From positions 4,960,001 to 5,024,000 of the forward strand of contig NZ_CP139976.1 in NCBI RefSeq assembly GCF_034424625.1: a stretch of DNA of 64,000 bases. Direction: 5' to 3'. This DNA is from Janthinobacterium lividum. GTDB lineage: Bacteria; Pseudomonadota; Gammaproteobacteria; Burkholderiales; Burkholderiaceae_D. The position numbers and the translations under genes are program-made. The notes below the pieces were generated by a model, which worked only from the letters and a program-made list of their open reading frames with translations, was not told the origin of the DNA and ran no database searches. How positions within the stretch are numbered: the first letter of the stretch is position 1; the number at the start of each line of letters is the position of its first letter. This document shows, one piece after another, positions 51,741-60,010 of this stretch.

Positions 51741-52637
51741 ATGAAATTCACGTTCAGGGGCGTGCGCGGCTCCATCCCCTCTCCCGGCCCGCGCACGGCG
51801 CGCTATGGCGGCAACACCACGTGCATCGAAGTACGCACCGACAGCGATAGCCTGATCATTCTCGATGCGGGCAGCGGCATCTTCTCGCTGGCGCAGCAAC
51901 TGCCGCCAGGCGAGCCTGTCGACGCGCACGTCTTCATCACGCACAGCCACTGGGACCACATCCACGGCCTGCCCATGTTTTCGCCCCTGTTCGTGGCCGG
52001 CAACCGCATGCGCCTGTACGGCGCCCACGATGCCGTCGCCGGACGCGGCATCGAGCACGTGATGGCGGTGCAACTGCAAAACAGCTATTTTCCCGTCAGC
52101 GAAGCGGCCATGGCGGCCTGCATCGAGTACCGCACGCTGGCGCCCGGCGAGGCCGTCGAGGTAGGCGGCGCGCAGGTGCGTGGCGCGGAAATGAACCACC
52201 CCGTCGTCAACCTCGGCTACCGCATCGACTGTGGCGGCGCCGCGCTGTTTTTCAGCGGCGACCATGAACCGTTCTACAACCTGCATCCGCCCGGCCATGC
52301 CGAGCATGCGGCCTGCGCGGCGCGCAATGCACAGCGCCAGGCCGGTATCGACGCACTGGTCGCCGGCGTCGATGCGCTGATCATGGATTGCTCGTACACG
52401 CGCGAGGAATACCCGGGCAAGCAGGGCTGGGGCCACGGCACCTTCGACGCCGCCTTCGACCTGGCCTTGCGCTGCGGCGCGCGGCGCCTGTACTGCACCC
52501 ACCACGAACCGACCCGCAGCGACGAGCAGCTCGAAGCCGTGTTTGCCGACGTGATGGGCCGCTATGCGAGCCGCCTGGACGGCTTGCAGGTGTTTCTCGC
52601 CTATGAGGGGCTGACGGTGGAACTGGCCGGCGCATAA
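51741..52637 (+). CDS. Metallo-beta-lactamase-fold hydrolase
   Basis: 298 residues. The dinuclear metal motif is THSHWDHIHG (residues 73-82), with later ligands in MNHPVV, FSGDHEP and CTHHEP. The N-terminal KFTFRGVRGSIPSPGP and YGGNTTCIEV are typical of phosphodiesterase-like members near PhnP/RNase Z. The substrate is not known. It is divergent from the HD-GYP/cyclase pair across a 198-bp AT-rich gap, which suggests a shared second-messenger function, possibly a cyclic-nucleotide phosphodiesterase, but only by context. Confidence 0.85.
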   Translation: MKFTFRGVRGSIPSPGPRTARYGGNTTCIEVRTDSDSLIILDAGSGIFSLAQQLPPGEPVDAHVFITHSHWDHIHGLPMFSPLFVAGNRMRLYGAHDAVAGRGIEHVMAVQLQNSYFPVSEAAMAACIEYRTLAPGEAVEVGGAQVRGAEMNHPVVNLGYRIDCGGAALFFSGDHEPFYNLHPPGHAEHAACAARNAQRQAGIDALVAGVDALIMDCSYTREEYPGKQGWGHGTFDAAFDLALRCGARRLYCTHHEPTRSDEQLEAVFADVMGRYASRLDGLQVFLAYEGLTVELAGA

Positions 52638-52666
52638 AAAAAAGGAACCTCACGGTTCCTTTTTTT
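52637..52666 (+). terminator. Rho-independent terminator of the MBL-fold gene
   Basis: AAGGAACC, a TCAC loop, GGTTCC and a run of eight Ts immediately after the stop codon; a matching A-run precedes it. Confidence 0.85.
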
Positions 52667-52698
52667 GAATGTGCCCAATTGGCCCAAGGCCCTCTGAA

Positions 52699-52795
52699 AA
52701 CCGTAGCGAGCAAGCCCGATATCGGATTGAGTAGCGGAGCTGTACTTTAGTACAGTGAGCAACGGAGATTCGATAGGGGGCTGCGCAGTAGGTTT
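52699..52795 (+). repeat. 97-bp dispersed element, copy 1 (MITE-like)
   Basis: This interval is 86/97 identical to the reverse complement of 58538-58634. Its ends form imperfect inverted repeats: AACCGTAGCGAGCAAGCCC at the left and the complement of GGGCTGCGCAGTAGGTTT at the right. The middle holds CTGTAC-TTTA-GTACAG and the palindrome CCGATATCGG. It lies between the MBL-fold gene terminator and the stop of the convergent pit gene, and has no coding capacity. Confidence 0.85.
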
Positions 52796-52806
52796 GCAGG
52801 GGCGCC

Positions 52807-53817
52807 TTACATGATGTGGTGGCCAATCCACCAGGCAACCGCGGCAACGAAGGCGGAAGCAGGAATCGTGAAGATCCAGGCCCAGACGATATTGCCCGCC
52901 ACGCCCCAGCGCACGGCCGACATTTTTTGCGACGAGCCGACGCCGACGATGGCGCCCGTGATCGTGTGCGTGGTCGACACGGGAATGCCCAGCGCCGTCG
53001 AGACGAACAGGGTGATCGCGCCACCGGTTTCGGCGCAGAAGCCGCCCACCGGTTTGAGCTTGGTGATCTTCTGGCCCATGGTCTTGACGATGCGCCAGCC
53101 GCCGAACAGCGTACCGAAGCTGATGGCCGTGTAGCACGAGATGATGACCCACATCGGCGGCATGGCATCGGCCGCGCTCGAGTAGCCGGCGGCGATCAGC
53201 AGCATCCAGATGATGCCGATGGTTTTTTGCGCATCGTTGCCGCCGTGGCCCAGGCTGTAGGCAGCCGCCGATACCAGCTGCAAACGGCGGAACCACTTGT
53301 CGACCTTGCGCGGCGTCGAACGCACGAATATCCACGACACGAGCAGCATCATGATCGAACCGAACACAAAGCCCAGCACGGGTGCGATGACGATGAAAGC
53401 CACGGTTTTCCACAGGCCGGCCGCGACCAGCGCGCCCGTGCCCGATTTGGCGACAGCGGCGCCCACCAGGCCGCCGATCAGCGCGTGCGAGGACGACGAG
53501 GGAATGCCGTAGTACCAGGTAAACAAATTCCAGAAGATGGCGCCCATCAGCGCGCCGAAGATCACGTACTGGTCGATCACCGCCGGGTCGATGGTGCCCT
53601 TGCCCACCGTGGCGGCCACGGTCAGCTGGTGGAACACGAAGATGGCGACGAAGTTGAACGTGGCGGCCATGGCAACCGCGGTCTGCGGTTTCAATACGCC
53701 CGTCGAGACCACCGTGGCGATCGCGTTGGCGGCATCATGGAAGCCGTTCATGAAGTCAAACAGCAGCGCGAGGACGATCAACAGGCCTAGCACGTAGATG
53801 CTGATTTGTATGGTCAT
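52807..53817 (-). CDS. pit: Low-affinity inorganic phosphate transporter, Pit family
   Basis: 336 residues, ten membrane helices. The two PiT signatures are visible: NGFHDAANAIATVVSTGVL near residues 25-43, and the repeat GHGGNDAQKTIGIIWMLL. VSTTHTITGAIVGVGSS near the C-terminus is also typical. It carries metal-phosphate with protons. The DUF47 gene just upstream is its usual partner. Downstream lies the dispersed repeat. Confidence 0.92.
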   Translation of the reverse strand: MTIQISIYVLGLLIVLALLFDFMNGFHDAANAIATVVSTGVLKPQTAVAMAATFNFVAIFVFHQLTVAATVGKGTIDPAVIDQYVIFGALMGAIFWNLFTWYYGIPSSSSHALIGGLVGAAVAKSGTGALVAAGLWKTVAFIVIAPVLGFVFGSIMMLLVSWIFVRSTPRKVDKWFRRLQLVSAAAYSLGHGGNDAQKTIGIIWMLLIAAGYSSAADAMPPMWVIISCYTAISFGTLFGGWRIVKTMGQKITKLKPVGGFCAETGGAITLFVSTALGIPVSTTHTITGAIVGVGSSQKMSAVRWGVAGNIVWAWIFTIPASAFVAAVAWWIGHHIM

Positions 53818-53859
53818 TGTAGTTTCTTTTCTGATTCTGGTTCAGGACAGGCCCAACGC

Positions 53860-54486
53860 TTACGCGTTTTCGACGATGATGCCTTCGATAATATTGGACA
53901 CATCTTCGCAACGGTCGGTCACGGTTTCCAGAATTTCGTAGATCGCTTTCAGCTTGATCAGGTTGCGCACGTCCGGCTCATCGCGGAACAGCTTGGACAT
54001 GGCGGCGCGCATCACGTGGTCGGCATCCGATTCCAGGCGGTCGATCTCTTCGCAGATGGCGACGATCTTGCGCGAGTTGTCCATGTTGTGCAGCATGGCG
54101 ACGGCGTCGCGCACTTTTTCGGTACAGGCCAGCACCAGTTCGGCCAGGCGCTTGGCTTCCGGCGTGACGGCTTTCAGGTCGTACAGCGAAACGGTTTGCG
54201 CCGCATCTTCCAGCAGGTCGAGGATGTCGTCCTGGCGCGTGATCAGCTGATGGATGTCGTCGCGGTCGATCGGCGTGATGAAGGTCTTGTGCAGCATTTC
54301 CACGGTGGCGTAGGTGACTTTGTCCGCCTGTTTCTCGATGCTTTCGATCGCATGCACGCGGTTTTCCAGGTCGTCGAAATTGGTCATCAGGCCGAGCATC
54401 TCTTTGGCGCCCTTGACGCACAGTTCCGCGTGCTGGTTAAACAATTCAAAAAACTTGCCCTCAGTGGGCATCAAGCGTCCAAACAT
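53860..54486 (-). CDS. DUF47 (PhoU-like) phosphate-transport accessory protein
   Basis: 208 residues from the ATG at 54486 (MFGRLMPTEGKFFELF), behind ACGGAG; a longer frame was rejected. The all-helical protein resembles PhoU, with IEKQADKVTYATVEMLHKTF, TPIDRDDIHQLITRQDDILD and ERLESDADH-type motifs with acidic pairs that bind metals in PhoU. DUF47/TIGR00153 proteins form a two-gene unit with Pit and modulate its transport. The gap to pit is 42 bases. Confidence 0.9.
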   Translation of the reverse strand: MFGRLMPTEGKFFELFNQHAELCVKGAKEMLGLMTNFDDLENRVHAIESIEKQADKVTYATVEMLHKTFITPIDRDDIHQLITRQDDILDLLEDAAQTVSLYDLKAVTPEAKRLAELVLACTEKVRDAVAMLHNMDNSRKIVAICEEIDRLESDADHVMRAAMSKLFRDEPDVRNLIKLKAIYEILETVTDRCEDVSNIIEGIIVENA

Positions 54487-54580
54487 GTCATTCTCCGTTA
54501 AGCATTGAGTCGTGTTATTTACTACAGAAAGCCGCCCCTTTTGATGAAGGGGCGGCCAATGGAATATCAGTGCTGCTGTG

Positions 54581-55966
54581 TTAGTCGCCTTGGTAAAGCG
54601 CCAGGCCACCACTGTAATTGCCAAATTTGGTGTACTGCCCCATGAAGGTGAGGCGGATGCTGCCGATTGGACCGTTACGTTGTTTACCGATGATGATTTC
54701 GGCCGTTCCCTTGTCTGGCGAGTCGGGGTTATACACCTCGTCGCGGTAAATGAACAGGATCACGTCGGCATCCTGCTCAATAGCGCCCGATTCGCGCAAG
54801 TCGGACATGACAGGACGTTTGTTCGGGCGTTGCTCCAGCGAGCGGTTCAGCTGGGACAGCGCGATCACGGGGCAACCGAGTTCTTTCGCCAGGCCTTTCA
54901 AGCCCCGTGAAATCTCGGAAATCTCCGTGGCGCGGTTGTCGCCCGGCGTATTGGCCGACATCAGCTGCAAGTAATCGACGATGATCAGGCCCAGCTTGCC
55001 GCATTGACGCGACAGGCGGCGCGAGCGGGCGCGCAATTCGATCGAGTTGAGCGCCGGCGTTTCATCGATGTACAACTGCGCGTCGTTCATCTTCTGGATC
55101 GCATTCGTCAGGCGCGGCCAGTCCTCGTCGTTCAGGCGGCCCGTGCGCAGGCGGTGCTGGTCGAGCTGTCCGACGGAGCCGAGCATACGCATGGCCAGCT
55201 GGGCGCCGCCCATCTCCATCGAGAACACGGCCACGGGCAAGCCGCTGTCGATGGCCACGTTTTCGCCGATGTTGACGGAAAACGCCGTCTTGCCCATCGA
55301 CGGACGGCCCGCCACGATCACCAGGTCGCCCGGCTGCAGACCGGAGGTCATGCGGTCGAGGTCGATGAAACCGGTGGGCACGCCCGTGATTTCACTCTGG
55401 TTGTCGCGGCTGTACAGTTCGTCGATGCGCTCGACCACTTGCGTCAGCAGGGGCTGGATGGCGGTCCAGCCCTGAGCGCCGCGCGCGCCCTCTTCGGCGA
55501 TGGCGAAAATCTTCGATTCGGCCTCGTCAAGCATCTGCTTGACTTCCTTGCCTTGCGGGCTGAAGGCCGTGCCGGAGATATCGTCGGCGACGGTGATGAG
55601 CTTGCGCAGCACGCCGCGGTCGCGCACGATCTCGGCGTAGCGCCGGATGTTCGCGGCCGATGGCGTGTTTTGCGCCATGGCGTTCAGGTAAGCGAGTCCG
55701 CCCACATCATCGGCCTTGCCGAGCTGGGTCAGGGTTTCAAAAACAGTAATGACATCGGCTGGCTTGGAAGCGTTAACCATCTTGACGATTTGCTCGAAGA
55801 TGATGCGATGGTCATAGCGATAGAAATCCTCCGCATGCATGAAGTCGGCGATGCGGTCATACGCGGCATTGTCGCGCAGCAGACCACCAATGACGGATTG
55901 TTCTGCTTCGATCGAATGCGGCGGAATACGGAGGGAATCCAGTTGCGGATCAGAGGGGGCGTTCAT
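54581..55966 (-). CDS. dnaB: Replicative DNA helicase
   Basis: 461 residues from the ATG at 55966 (MNAPSDPQLDSLRIPP). A longer frame adds 33 residues not seen in the family. N-terminal domain PHSIEAEQSVIGGLL; RecA-like core with Walker A GRPSMGKTAF, Walker B LIIVDYLQLM and the arginine-finger region. It unwinds DNA at the replication fork. It sits downstream of rplI, past a terminator, which is the order usual in betaproteobacteria. Confidence 0.97.
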   Translation of the reverse strand: MNAPSDPQLDSLRIPPHSIEAEQSVIGGLLRDNAAYDRIADFMHAEDFYRYDHRIIFEQIVKMVNASKPADVITVFETLTQLGKADDVGGLAYLNAMAQNTPSAANIRRYAEIVRDRGVLRKLITVADDISGTAFSPQGKEVKQMLDEAESKIFAIAEEGARGAQGWTAIQPLLTQVVERIDELYSRDNQSEITGVPTGFIDLDRMTSGLQPGDLVIVAGRPSMGKTAFSVNIGENVAIDSGLPVAVFSMEMGGAQLAMRMLGSVGQLDQHRLRTGRLNDEDWPRLTNAIQKMNDAQLYIDETPALNSIELRARSRRLSRQCGKLGLIIVDYLQLMSANTPGDNRATEISEISRGLKGLAKELGCPVIALSQLNRSLEQRPNKRPVMSDLRESGAIEQDADVILFIYRDEVYNPDSPDKGTAEIIIGKQRNGPIGSIRLTFMGQYTKFGNYSGGLALYQGD

Positions 55967-56038
55967 GGCGCGAATTATACCCGCTTCGGCGTGCTGGCAA
56001 AAATAAAGGGCTGAAATTGAGCGAAAAAAAGGCCACAA

Positions 56039-56062
56039 AAAAGCCGGGCGAACCCGGCTTTT
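56039..56062 (-). terminator. Rho-independent terminator of the rpsF-rplI operon
   Basis: AAAAGCCGGG, a CGAA tetraloop and CCCGGCTTTT, 40 bases past the rplI stop. The A-run on the plus strand gives a T-run on the transcribed strand. Confidence 0.85.
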
Positions 56063-56101
56063 CATAGTGCGGCAGCGCTTGCGGGCCAGGCCCGCAGACG
56101 A

Positions 56102-56557
56102 TTACGCGTTCGCGTCTGGTACGACAGCGATAACAACTTCCACGACCACGTCGGTGTGCAGAGCAACCGAAACGTTGTGCTCGCCAACGATCTTCAGCGG
56201 GCCGGTAGGCATGCGGATTTGTGCTTTTTCGACAGCAAAACCTTGCTTGGTCAGCGCTTCAGCGATGTCGAAGTTGGTGACGGAACCGAACAGACGGCCA
56301 TCAACACCAGCTTTTTGAGCAACTTGAACGGTCAGGCCGCTCAGTTTTTCGCCTTGGGCTTGCGATGCGGCCAGTTTGGCGGCAGCAGCTTTTTCCAGTT
56401 CGGCGCGCTTGACTTCGAATTCAGCCACAGCGGTTGCCGTAGCACGACGTGCCAGGCGTTGCGGGATCAGGAAGTTACGTGCGTAACCGTCTTTGACTTT
56501 GACGACTTCGCCGAGGTTACCGACGTTAACAACTTTTTCTAACAGAATGATTTGCAT
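56102..56557 (-). CDS. rplI: 50S ribosomal protein L9
   Basis: 151 residues, the usual length is about 150. The N-terminal domain has [20 protein letters not shown] and [14 protein letters not shown], followed by the long connecting helix rich in Ala/Lys/Glu and the C-terminal domain [20 protein letters not shown]. It binds 23S rRNA near the L1 stalk. Last gene of the rpsF-priB-rpsR-rplI operon. Confidence 0.98.
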   Translation of the reverse strand: MQIILLEKVVNVGNLGEVVKVKDGYARNFLIPQRLARRATATAVAEFEVKRAELEKAAAAKLAASQAQGEKLSGLTVQVAQKAGVDGRLFGSVTNFDIAEALTKQGFAVEKAQIRMPTGPLKIVGEHNVSVALHTDVVVEVVIAVVPDANA

Positions 56558-56584
56558 AGTTCTTCTCCAGGAATATCTGACCGA

Positions 56585-56875
56585 TTAAGCGTGGTGCAGA
56601 TCGGTGTATGGCAGCAGCGCGAGGAAGCGAGCGCGCTTGATTGCGGTGTCAACTTGGCGCTGGTAGTGCGCTTTGGTACCGGTCAGGCGTGCTGGCATGA
56701 TCTTGCCGTTTTCTTGGACGAAGTCTTTCAGCGTGTCGACGTCTTTGTAGTCGACTTGCTCAACGTGAGCTGCGGTGAAGCGGCAGAACTTCTTGCGTTT
56801 GAACAACGGGTTTTGCTGTTTGCGTTTTTCTTTAAGCTTGAGCTTATTTTTGTCGAACTTTTTACCGAATGCCAT
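56585..56875 (-). CDS. rpsR: 30S ribosomal protein S18
   Basis: 96 residues, slightly longer than E. coli S18 because of a basic N-terminal extension ([18 protein letters not shown]). The core has [40 protein letters not shown] and a [19 protein letters not shown] end. It pairs with S6 in the small subunit. A 27-base gap to rplI. Confidence 0.98.
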   Translation of the reverse strand: MAFGKKFDKNKLKLKEKRKQQNPLFKRKKFCRFTAAHVEQVDYKDVDTLKDFVQENGKIMPARLTGTKAHYQRQVDTAIKRARFLALLPYTDLHHA

Positions 56876-56900
56876 GTCAGGCTCCTGTATCTAAAATGCG

Positions 56901-57200
56901 CTAGTCAGAATTGACTGCACTAAAATCAATGATGTGAAACACCAAACTCTTGCTGTTGCGGCTCTTCCTGGCCAGGAAACCCGTGAACTGATACACCCCG
57001 CCCAAGCTTGCCTGACTGAACCTGCCTGAAATTTCGCCAGCGGCTAGCGCGGCAACATCAAACTCGGTCAAACGGGCAATCCCTGCTTCCATCTGCTGCG
57101 AACTGTGTTGCAATACTGCATTCACAATCGGCAGCCCTGCCGGGGTATAGCGCAATATTTCGCGCTCGGCAATGATGGCGGTTACTTGTAGCTGGTTCAG
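56901..57200 (-). CDS. priB: Primosomal replication protein N (PriB)
   Basis: 99 residues if started at the CTG at 57200 (M/L-NQLQVTAIIAEREILRYTPAG). The RYTPAGLPIVNAVL and FLARKSRNSKSLVFHIID blocks match Neisseria-type PriB, an OB-fold single-strand-DNA binder that helps PriA restart forks. No ATG, GTG or TTG lies between the rpsF stop and the conserved N-terminus; the TTG inside ILRYTP would drop the first strand. AGGA lies 7 bases before the CTG. Located between rpsF and rpsR, as usual. Confidence 0.85.
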   Translation of the reverse strand: MNQLQVTAIIAEREILRYTPAGLPIVNAVLQHSSQQMEAGIARLTEFDVAALAAGEISGRFSQASLGGVYQFTGFLARKSRNSKSLVFHIIDFSAVNSD

Positions 57201-57207
57201 CGCACGA

Positions 57208-57211
57208 TCCT
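57208..57211 (-). promoter_or_regulatory. Ribosome-binding site that selects a CTG start for priB
   Basis: AGGA on the minus strand, seven bases before CTG at 57200, ten bases after the rpsF stop. No canonical start codon in frame lies downstream within range. Confidence 0.5.
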
Positions 57212-57220
57212 GGTCAAGAA

Positions 57221-57610
57221 TTAAGCTGCTGCTGCGGCTGGAGCGGCTGCTGGTGCTTCGGTGCGGTGGCTTTTGGCCGCGTCTTCGCGTTGTACCGATT
57301 TCATCATCGGCGAAGGAGCTGTTTCAGCTTTCTTCATTTTAACGGTCAGGTGACGCAACACGGCATCATTGAATTTGAATGCTGTTTCCAACTCGACCAG
57401 GGTCTCGTTGTCGCATTCGATGTTCAGGCAGATGTAGTGTGCTTTAGGCAGCTTTTGGATCGAGTAAGCCATTTGACGGCGGCCCCAATCTTCCACGCGG
57501 TGAACCGAACCGCCGCGGGTGGTTACGCTGGCTTTGTAGCGTTCGATCATCGCGGGCACTTGCTCGCTTTGGTCCGGATGGACGATAAAGACTATTTCAT
57601 AATGACGCAT
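57221..57610 (-). CDS. rpsF: 30S ribosomal protein S6
   Basis: 129 residues. [19 protein letters not shown] opens the family; [17 protein letters not shown] and [12 protein letters not shown] follow. The last ~25 residues are an Ala/Pro-rich tail with a final run of Ala, and E. coli S6 also has a variable tail. First gene of the operon; a near-consensus promoter lies upstream. Confidence 0.98.
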   Translation of the reverse strand: MRHYEIVFIVHPDQSEQVPAMIERYKASVTTRGGSVHRVEDWGRRQMAYSIQKLPKAHYICLNIECDNETLVELETAFKFNDAVLRHLTVKMKKAETAPSPMMKSVQREDAAKSHRTEAPAAAPAAAAA

Positions 57611-57682
57611 GCAAACTCCTTCAGGTCGGATTGATAATCGCCCACCCCGGCGTCAAGACGGGTGTGGGAAGGTCAGCCGAAG

Positions 57683-57711
57683 ATTATAACCGCCTTTTGC
57701 AAACGTTTCAA
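57683..57711 (-). promoter_or_regulatory. Sigma-70 promoter of the rpsF operon
   Basis: On the minus strand TTGAAA (57711-57706), a 17-base spacer and a perfect TATAAT (57688-57683), 73 bases before the rpsF start. Near consensus, as expected for a ribosomal-protein operon. Confidence 0.75.
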
Positions 57712-57828
57712 TCATTCCTTCCACAAGCGCCCGAAAAGCCCGCGCGCCACCGTGCTTTCCGCCCATGGACAAGTATTTCTTGCGAAATTCGCCTAAAACA
57801 CGGAAATCCCCTTGCATAGTGGGCGATA

Positions 57829-57844
57829 CTGTACAAAAATACAG
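57829..57844 (+). promoter_or_regulatory. SOS (LexA) box 1
   Basis: CTGTACAAAAATACAG, an exact CTGT-N8-ACAG with an AT-rich core, 42 bases upstream of the earliest lexA start codon. Autoregulation of lexA by such boxes is established in related bacteria. Confidence 0.85.
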
Positions 57845-57845
57845 A

Positions 57846-57861
57846 CTGTTCATATAGACAG
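57846..57861 (+). promoter_or_regulatory. SOS (LexA) box 2
   Basis: CTGTTCATATAGACAG, again an exact CTGT-N8-ACAG, one base after box 1, so centres are 17 bp apart. It contains the -10-like TATAGA (57853-57858), with TGTACA at 57830-57835 a possible -35 at 17-base spacing, so LexA would occlude the promoter. Confidence 0.8.
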
Positions 57862-57885
57862 CATTTTAGTATGCACCCACCGCTC

Positions 57886-58521
57886 ATGATCAAGCTGACA
57901 GCACGACAAGAACAAATCCTGAACCTGATCAAGGACGCGATTGAAAACACGGGCTTTCCTCCCACCCGTGCCGAAATCGCCAATGAACTGGGTTTCAAAT
58001 CGGCCAACGCGGCCGAAGAGCATTTGCAGGCCCTGGCCCGCAAGGGCGCGATCGAGATTTCTCCCGGCACCTCGCGCGGCATCCGCCTGATCGGCGCGGC
58101 CGCTGAAGCCCTGCCATCGAAAGTGCCGGCAGCGCTGCTGATGTCGCTGCCCCTGATCGGCCGGGTAGCGGCAGGCTCGCCCATCCTGGCACAGGAAAAC
58201 CTGGAAGCGAGCTACAACGTGGACCCCGCCCTGTTCTCGGCCAAGCCCGACTTCCTGCTGAAGGTGCGCGGCTGGTCCATGCGCGACGCCGGCATCATGG
58301 ATGGCGATTTACTGGCCGTCAAGAAGGTCGATAGCGCCAAGAATGGCCAGATCGTCGTCGCCCGCATCGGCGACGAAGTCACCGTCAAGCGCTACAAGAA
58401 AACGGGTTCCGTCATCGAATTGCTACCGGAAAACCCCGACTTCAAGGTCATCACCGTATCGCCGGAAGATGAATTCGCCCTGGAAGGTTTGGCGGTAGGC
58501 TTGATGCGCAGCTGGCATTGA
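57886..58521 (+). CDS. lexA: LexA repressor
   Basis: 211 residues from the ATG at 57886 ([20 protein letters not shown]), which matches relatives; an in-frame ATG at 57871 adds five residues. Winged helix-turn-helix at 1-70 ([20 protein letters not shown]). Autocleavage site Ala96-Gly97 in GRVAAGSPI, nucleophile Ser131 in [10 protein letters not shown], base Lys168 in VTVKRY. RecA-stimulated self-cleavage induces the SOS genes. Two tandem boxes upstream show autoregulation. The gene converges with the met enzyme gene. Confidence 0.97.
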   Translation: MIKLTARQEQILNLIKDAIENTGFPPTRAEIANELGFKSANAAEEHLQALARKGAIEISPGTSRGIRLIGAAAEALPSKVPAALLMSLPLIGRVAAGSPILAQENLEASYNVDPALFSAKPDFLLKVRGWSMRDAGIMDGDLLAVKKVDSAKNGQIVVARIGDEVTVKRYKKTGSVIELLPENPDFKVITVSPEDEFALEGLAVGLMRSWH

Positions 58522-58537
58522 TTGAGCGCGCCCTCAT

Positions 58538-58634
58538 AAACCTACTGCGCAGCCCACTCTCGGGCATCCGTTGCTCGCTGTACCAATGTACAGCTCCGCT
58601 ACTCAACCCGATATTGGGCTTGCTCGCTACGGTT
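58538..58634 (-). repeat. 97-bp dispersed element, copy 2 (MITE-like)
   Basis: Inverted relative to copy 1 at 52699-52795, with 11 substitutions in 97 bases. Differences fall mainly in the hairpin loop (TTTA/CATTG region) and a variable stretch. The GCTGTAC stem and both terminal inverted repeats are kept. It lies 16 bases past the lexA stop, between lexA and the convergent met-enzyme gene. No coding capacity. Confidence 0.85.
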
Positions 58635-58674
58635 TCTGAAGGCACGAAGACATTACCATTGAACGGCGAAAAAC

Positions 58675-58710
58675 AAAGGGCCGCAACAGCATGACTGTTG
58701 CGGCCCTTTT
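58675..58710. terminator. Strong terminator between lexA and the trans-sulfuration gene
   Basis: A 15-bp stem (AAAGGGCCGCAACAG with its complement) around a 5-base loop, with T/A runs on both sides. It lies 16 bases past the stop of the leftward gene and after the repeat; it can serve both directions. Confidence 0.85.
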
Positions 58711-58725
58711 CATTTATCCGGCGAC

Positions 58726-59967
58726 TTATACATCGAGTGCCTGACGGAAATCCTCGAGCAAGTCCGCCTCATCCTCGATACCGACGGAGACGCGGATCAG
58801 GGATTCGGCGATGCCCATGCTGGCGCGGCGCTCGGCGCCCATCTCGTAAAAGATCGTATGGGCGACGGGAATGACCAGGGTGCGCGTGTCGCCGAGATTG
58901 CTCGCTGGAATGGCAAGATTGAGACGATTGAGGAAATCGAAGCAATCGATGCCATCCTTCAGCTCAAAGCTGAACAGCGAGCCATAGCTGCGGAACAAAT
59001 CCGTTGCCAGCGCGTGCTGCGGATGCGCGGCCAAGCCCGGGTAATGCACGGCAGCTACCCGCGGGTCGGCAGCCAGCATGGTGGCCAGCGCCAGGGCGTT
59101 CGAGCAGGTGCGGTCCATGCGCAAGGCCATGGTTTCCGCGCCGACGGCGATATGGTGCGCCGCCTCCGGACCCAGGGAGGCGCCGAAATCGCGCAAGGCC
59201 TTGGCGCGGATTTGCGCGATGCCCCACTGCGCCGGCGCCGCCTTCTTGTAATTGTCGAAAATGTTCGGATACTGCGTCCAGTCGAACACGCCCGTGTCCG
59301 TCAAGCTGCCGCCCAGGGCATTGCCGTGGCCGCCGATGGATTTTGTCAGCGCATTGACCACCAGGCCCGCGCCCACGGCTTTCGGGCGGAACAGGTAGGG
59401 CGTCGTCATGGTGTTGTCGACGATGTACAAAATGCCGCGTTCCTTGCACAATGCGCCGATCTTCGCCAGGTCGGCGATCTGCGTGCGCGGATTGGCGATG
59501 GTTTCCACAAAGACGATGCGCGTGGCCGGCGTGATGGCGGCGGCCACATTGGCCACGTCCGTGGCGTCGACGAACGACACGGCGACGCCCTGCCCCGTCA
59601 CCGTTTGCCACAGGCTGTTGGTGTTGCCAAACAAAAAGGCCGACGACACGACATGGTCGCCAGCGCGCAAGAGCGCCTGCACCACGGCGCCGATGGCGCC
59701 CATGCCGGTGGCGAAGCACAGCGTGGCGACGCCATCTTCCATCTTGTTGACCTTGTCTTCCAGCGCGGAGACGGTCGGATTGCCCTGGCGGCCGTAGCGG
59801 AAGCCGGGCTCCTTGCCCTGGAATACGGAAGCGAGCTGGCGCGCATCGCCGTAGCCGAAGGCAACGGAAGTATGCACGGGCTTGTGCAGGGAACCGTGCT
59901 CGATGCCCTTGCGGCGGTCGTTATGCAGGATGGTGGTGGTAAAGCCGTAGTTTTTTTTATCGTTCAT
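58726..59967 (-). CDS. Trans-sulfuration PLP enzyme (cystathionine gamma-synthase / O-succinylhomoserine sulfhydrylase family)
   Basis: 413 residues. Family motifs: YGRQGNPTVSALEDKVNKME, the ATGMGAIGAV loop, VDNTMTTPYLFRPKAVGAGL and the Schiff-base Lys in NALTKSIGGHGNALGGS. In gamma- and betaproteobacteria, metZ (O-succinylhomoserine sulfhydrylase) follows purF, and this gene is at that position. The sequence is nonetheless close to the broader gamma-synthase/lyase group, so I do not fix MetZ. It would make homocysteine or cystathionine for methionine. It is separated from purF by a terminator, so it has its own promoter. Confidence 0.85.
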   Translation of the reverse strand: MNDKKNYGFTTTILHNDRRKGIEHGSLHKPVHTSVAFGYGDARQLASVFQGKEPGFRYGRQGNPTVSALEDKVNKMEDGVATLCFATGMGAIGAVVQALLRAGDHVVSSAFLFGNTNSLWQTVTGQGVAVSFVDATDVANVAAAITPATRIVFVETIANPRTQIADLAKIGALCKERGILYIVDNTMTTPYLFRPKAVGAGLVVNALTKSIGGHGNALGGSLTDTGVFDWTQYPNIFDNYKKAAPAQWGIAQIRAKALRDFGASLGPEAAHHIAVGAETMALRMDRTCSNALALATMLAADPRVAAVHYPGLAAHPQHALATDLFRSYGSLFSFELKDGIDCFDFLNRLNLAIPASNLGDTRTLVIPVAHTIFYEMGAERRASMGIAESLIRVSVGIEDEADLLEDFRQALDV

Positions 59968-59978
59968 GATCGCGGAGC

Positions 59979-60003
59979 AAAAAAAGCCCGGCGCTAGCCG
60001 GGC
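59979..60003 (-). terminator. Terminator between purF and the trans-sulfuration gene
   Basis: On the minus strand: GCCCGGC, TAGC loop, GCCGGGC and seven Ts, eight bases past the purF stop and 11 bases before the next start. Confidence 0.8.
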
Positions 60004-60010
60004 AAGATAA

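Noticed and set aside
52601..53413. Minus-strand frame running through the dispersed repeat and into pit
   Set aside because: It is out of frame with pit and the repeat has no coding conservation.
59968..60010. Riboswitch in front of the trans-sulfuration gene
   Set aside because: The gap is only 43 bases and is taken up by the purF terminator; no room for an SAM riboswitch.
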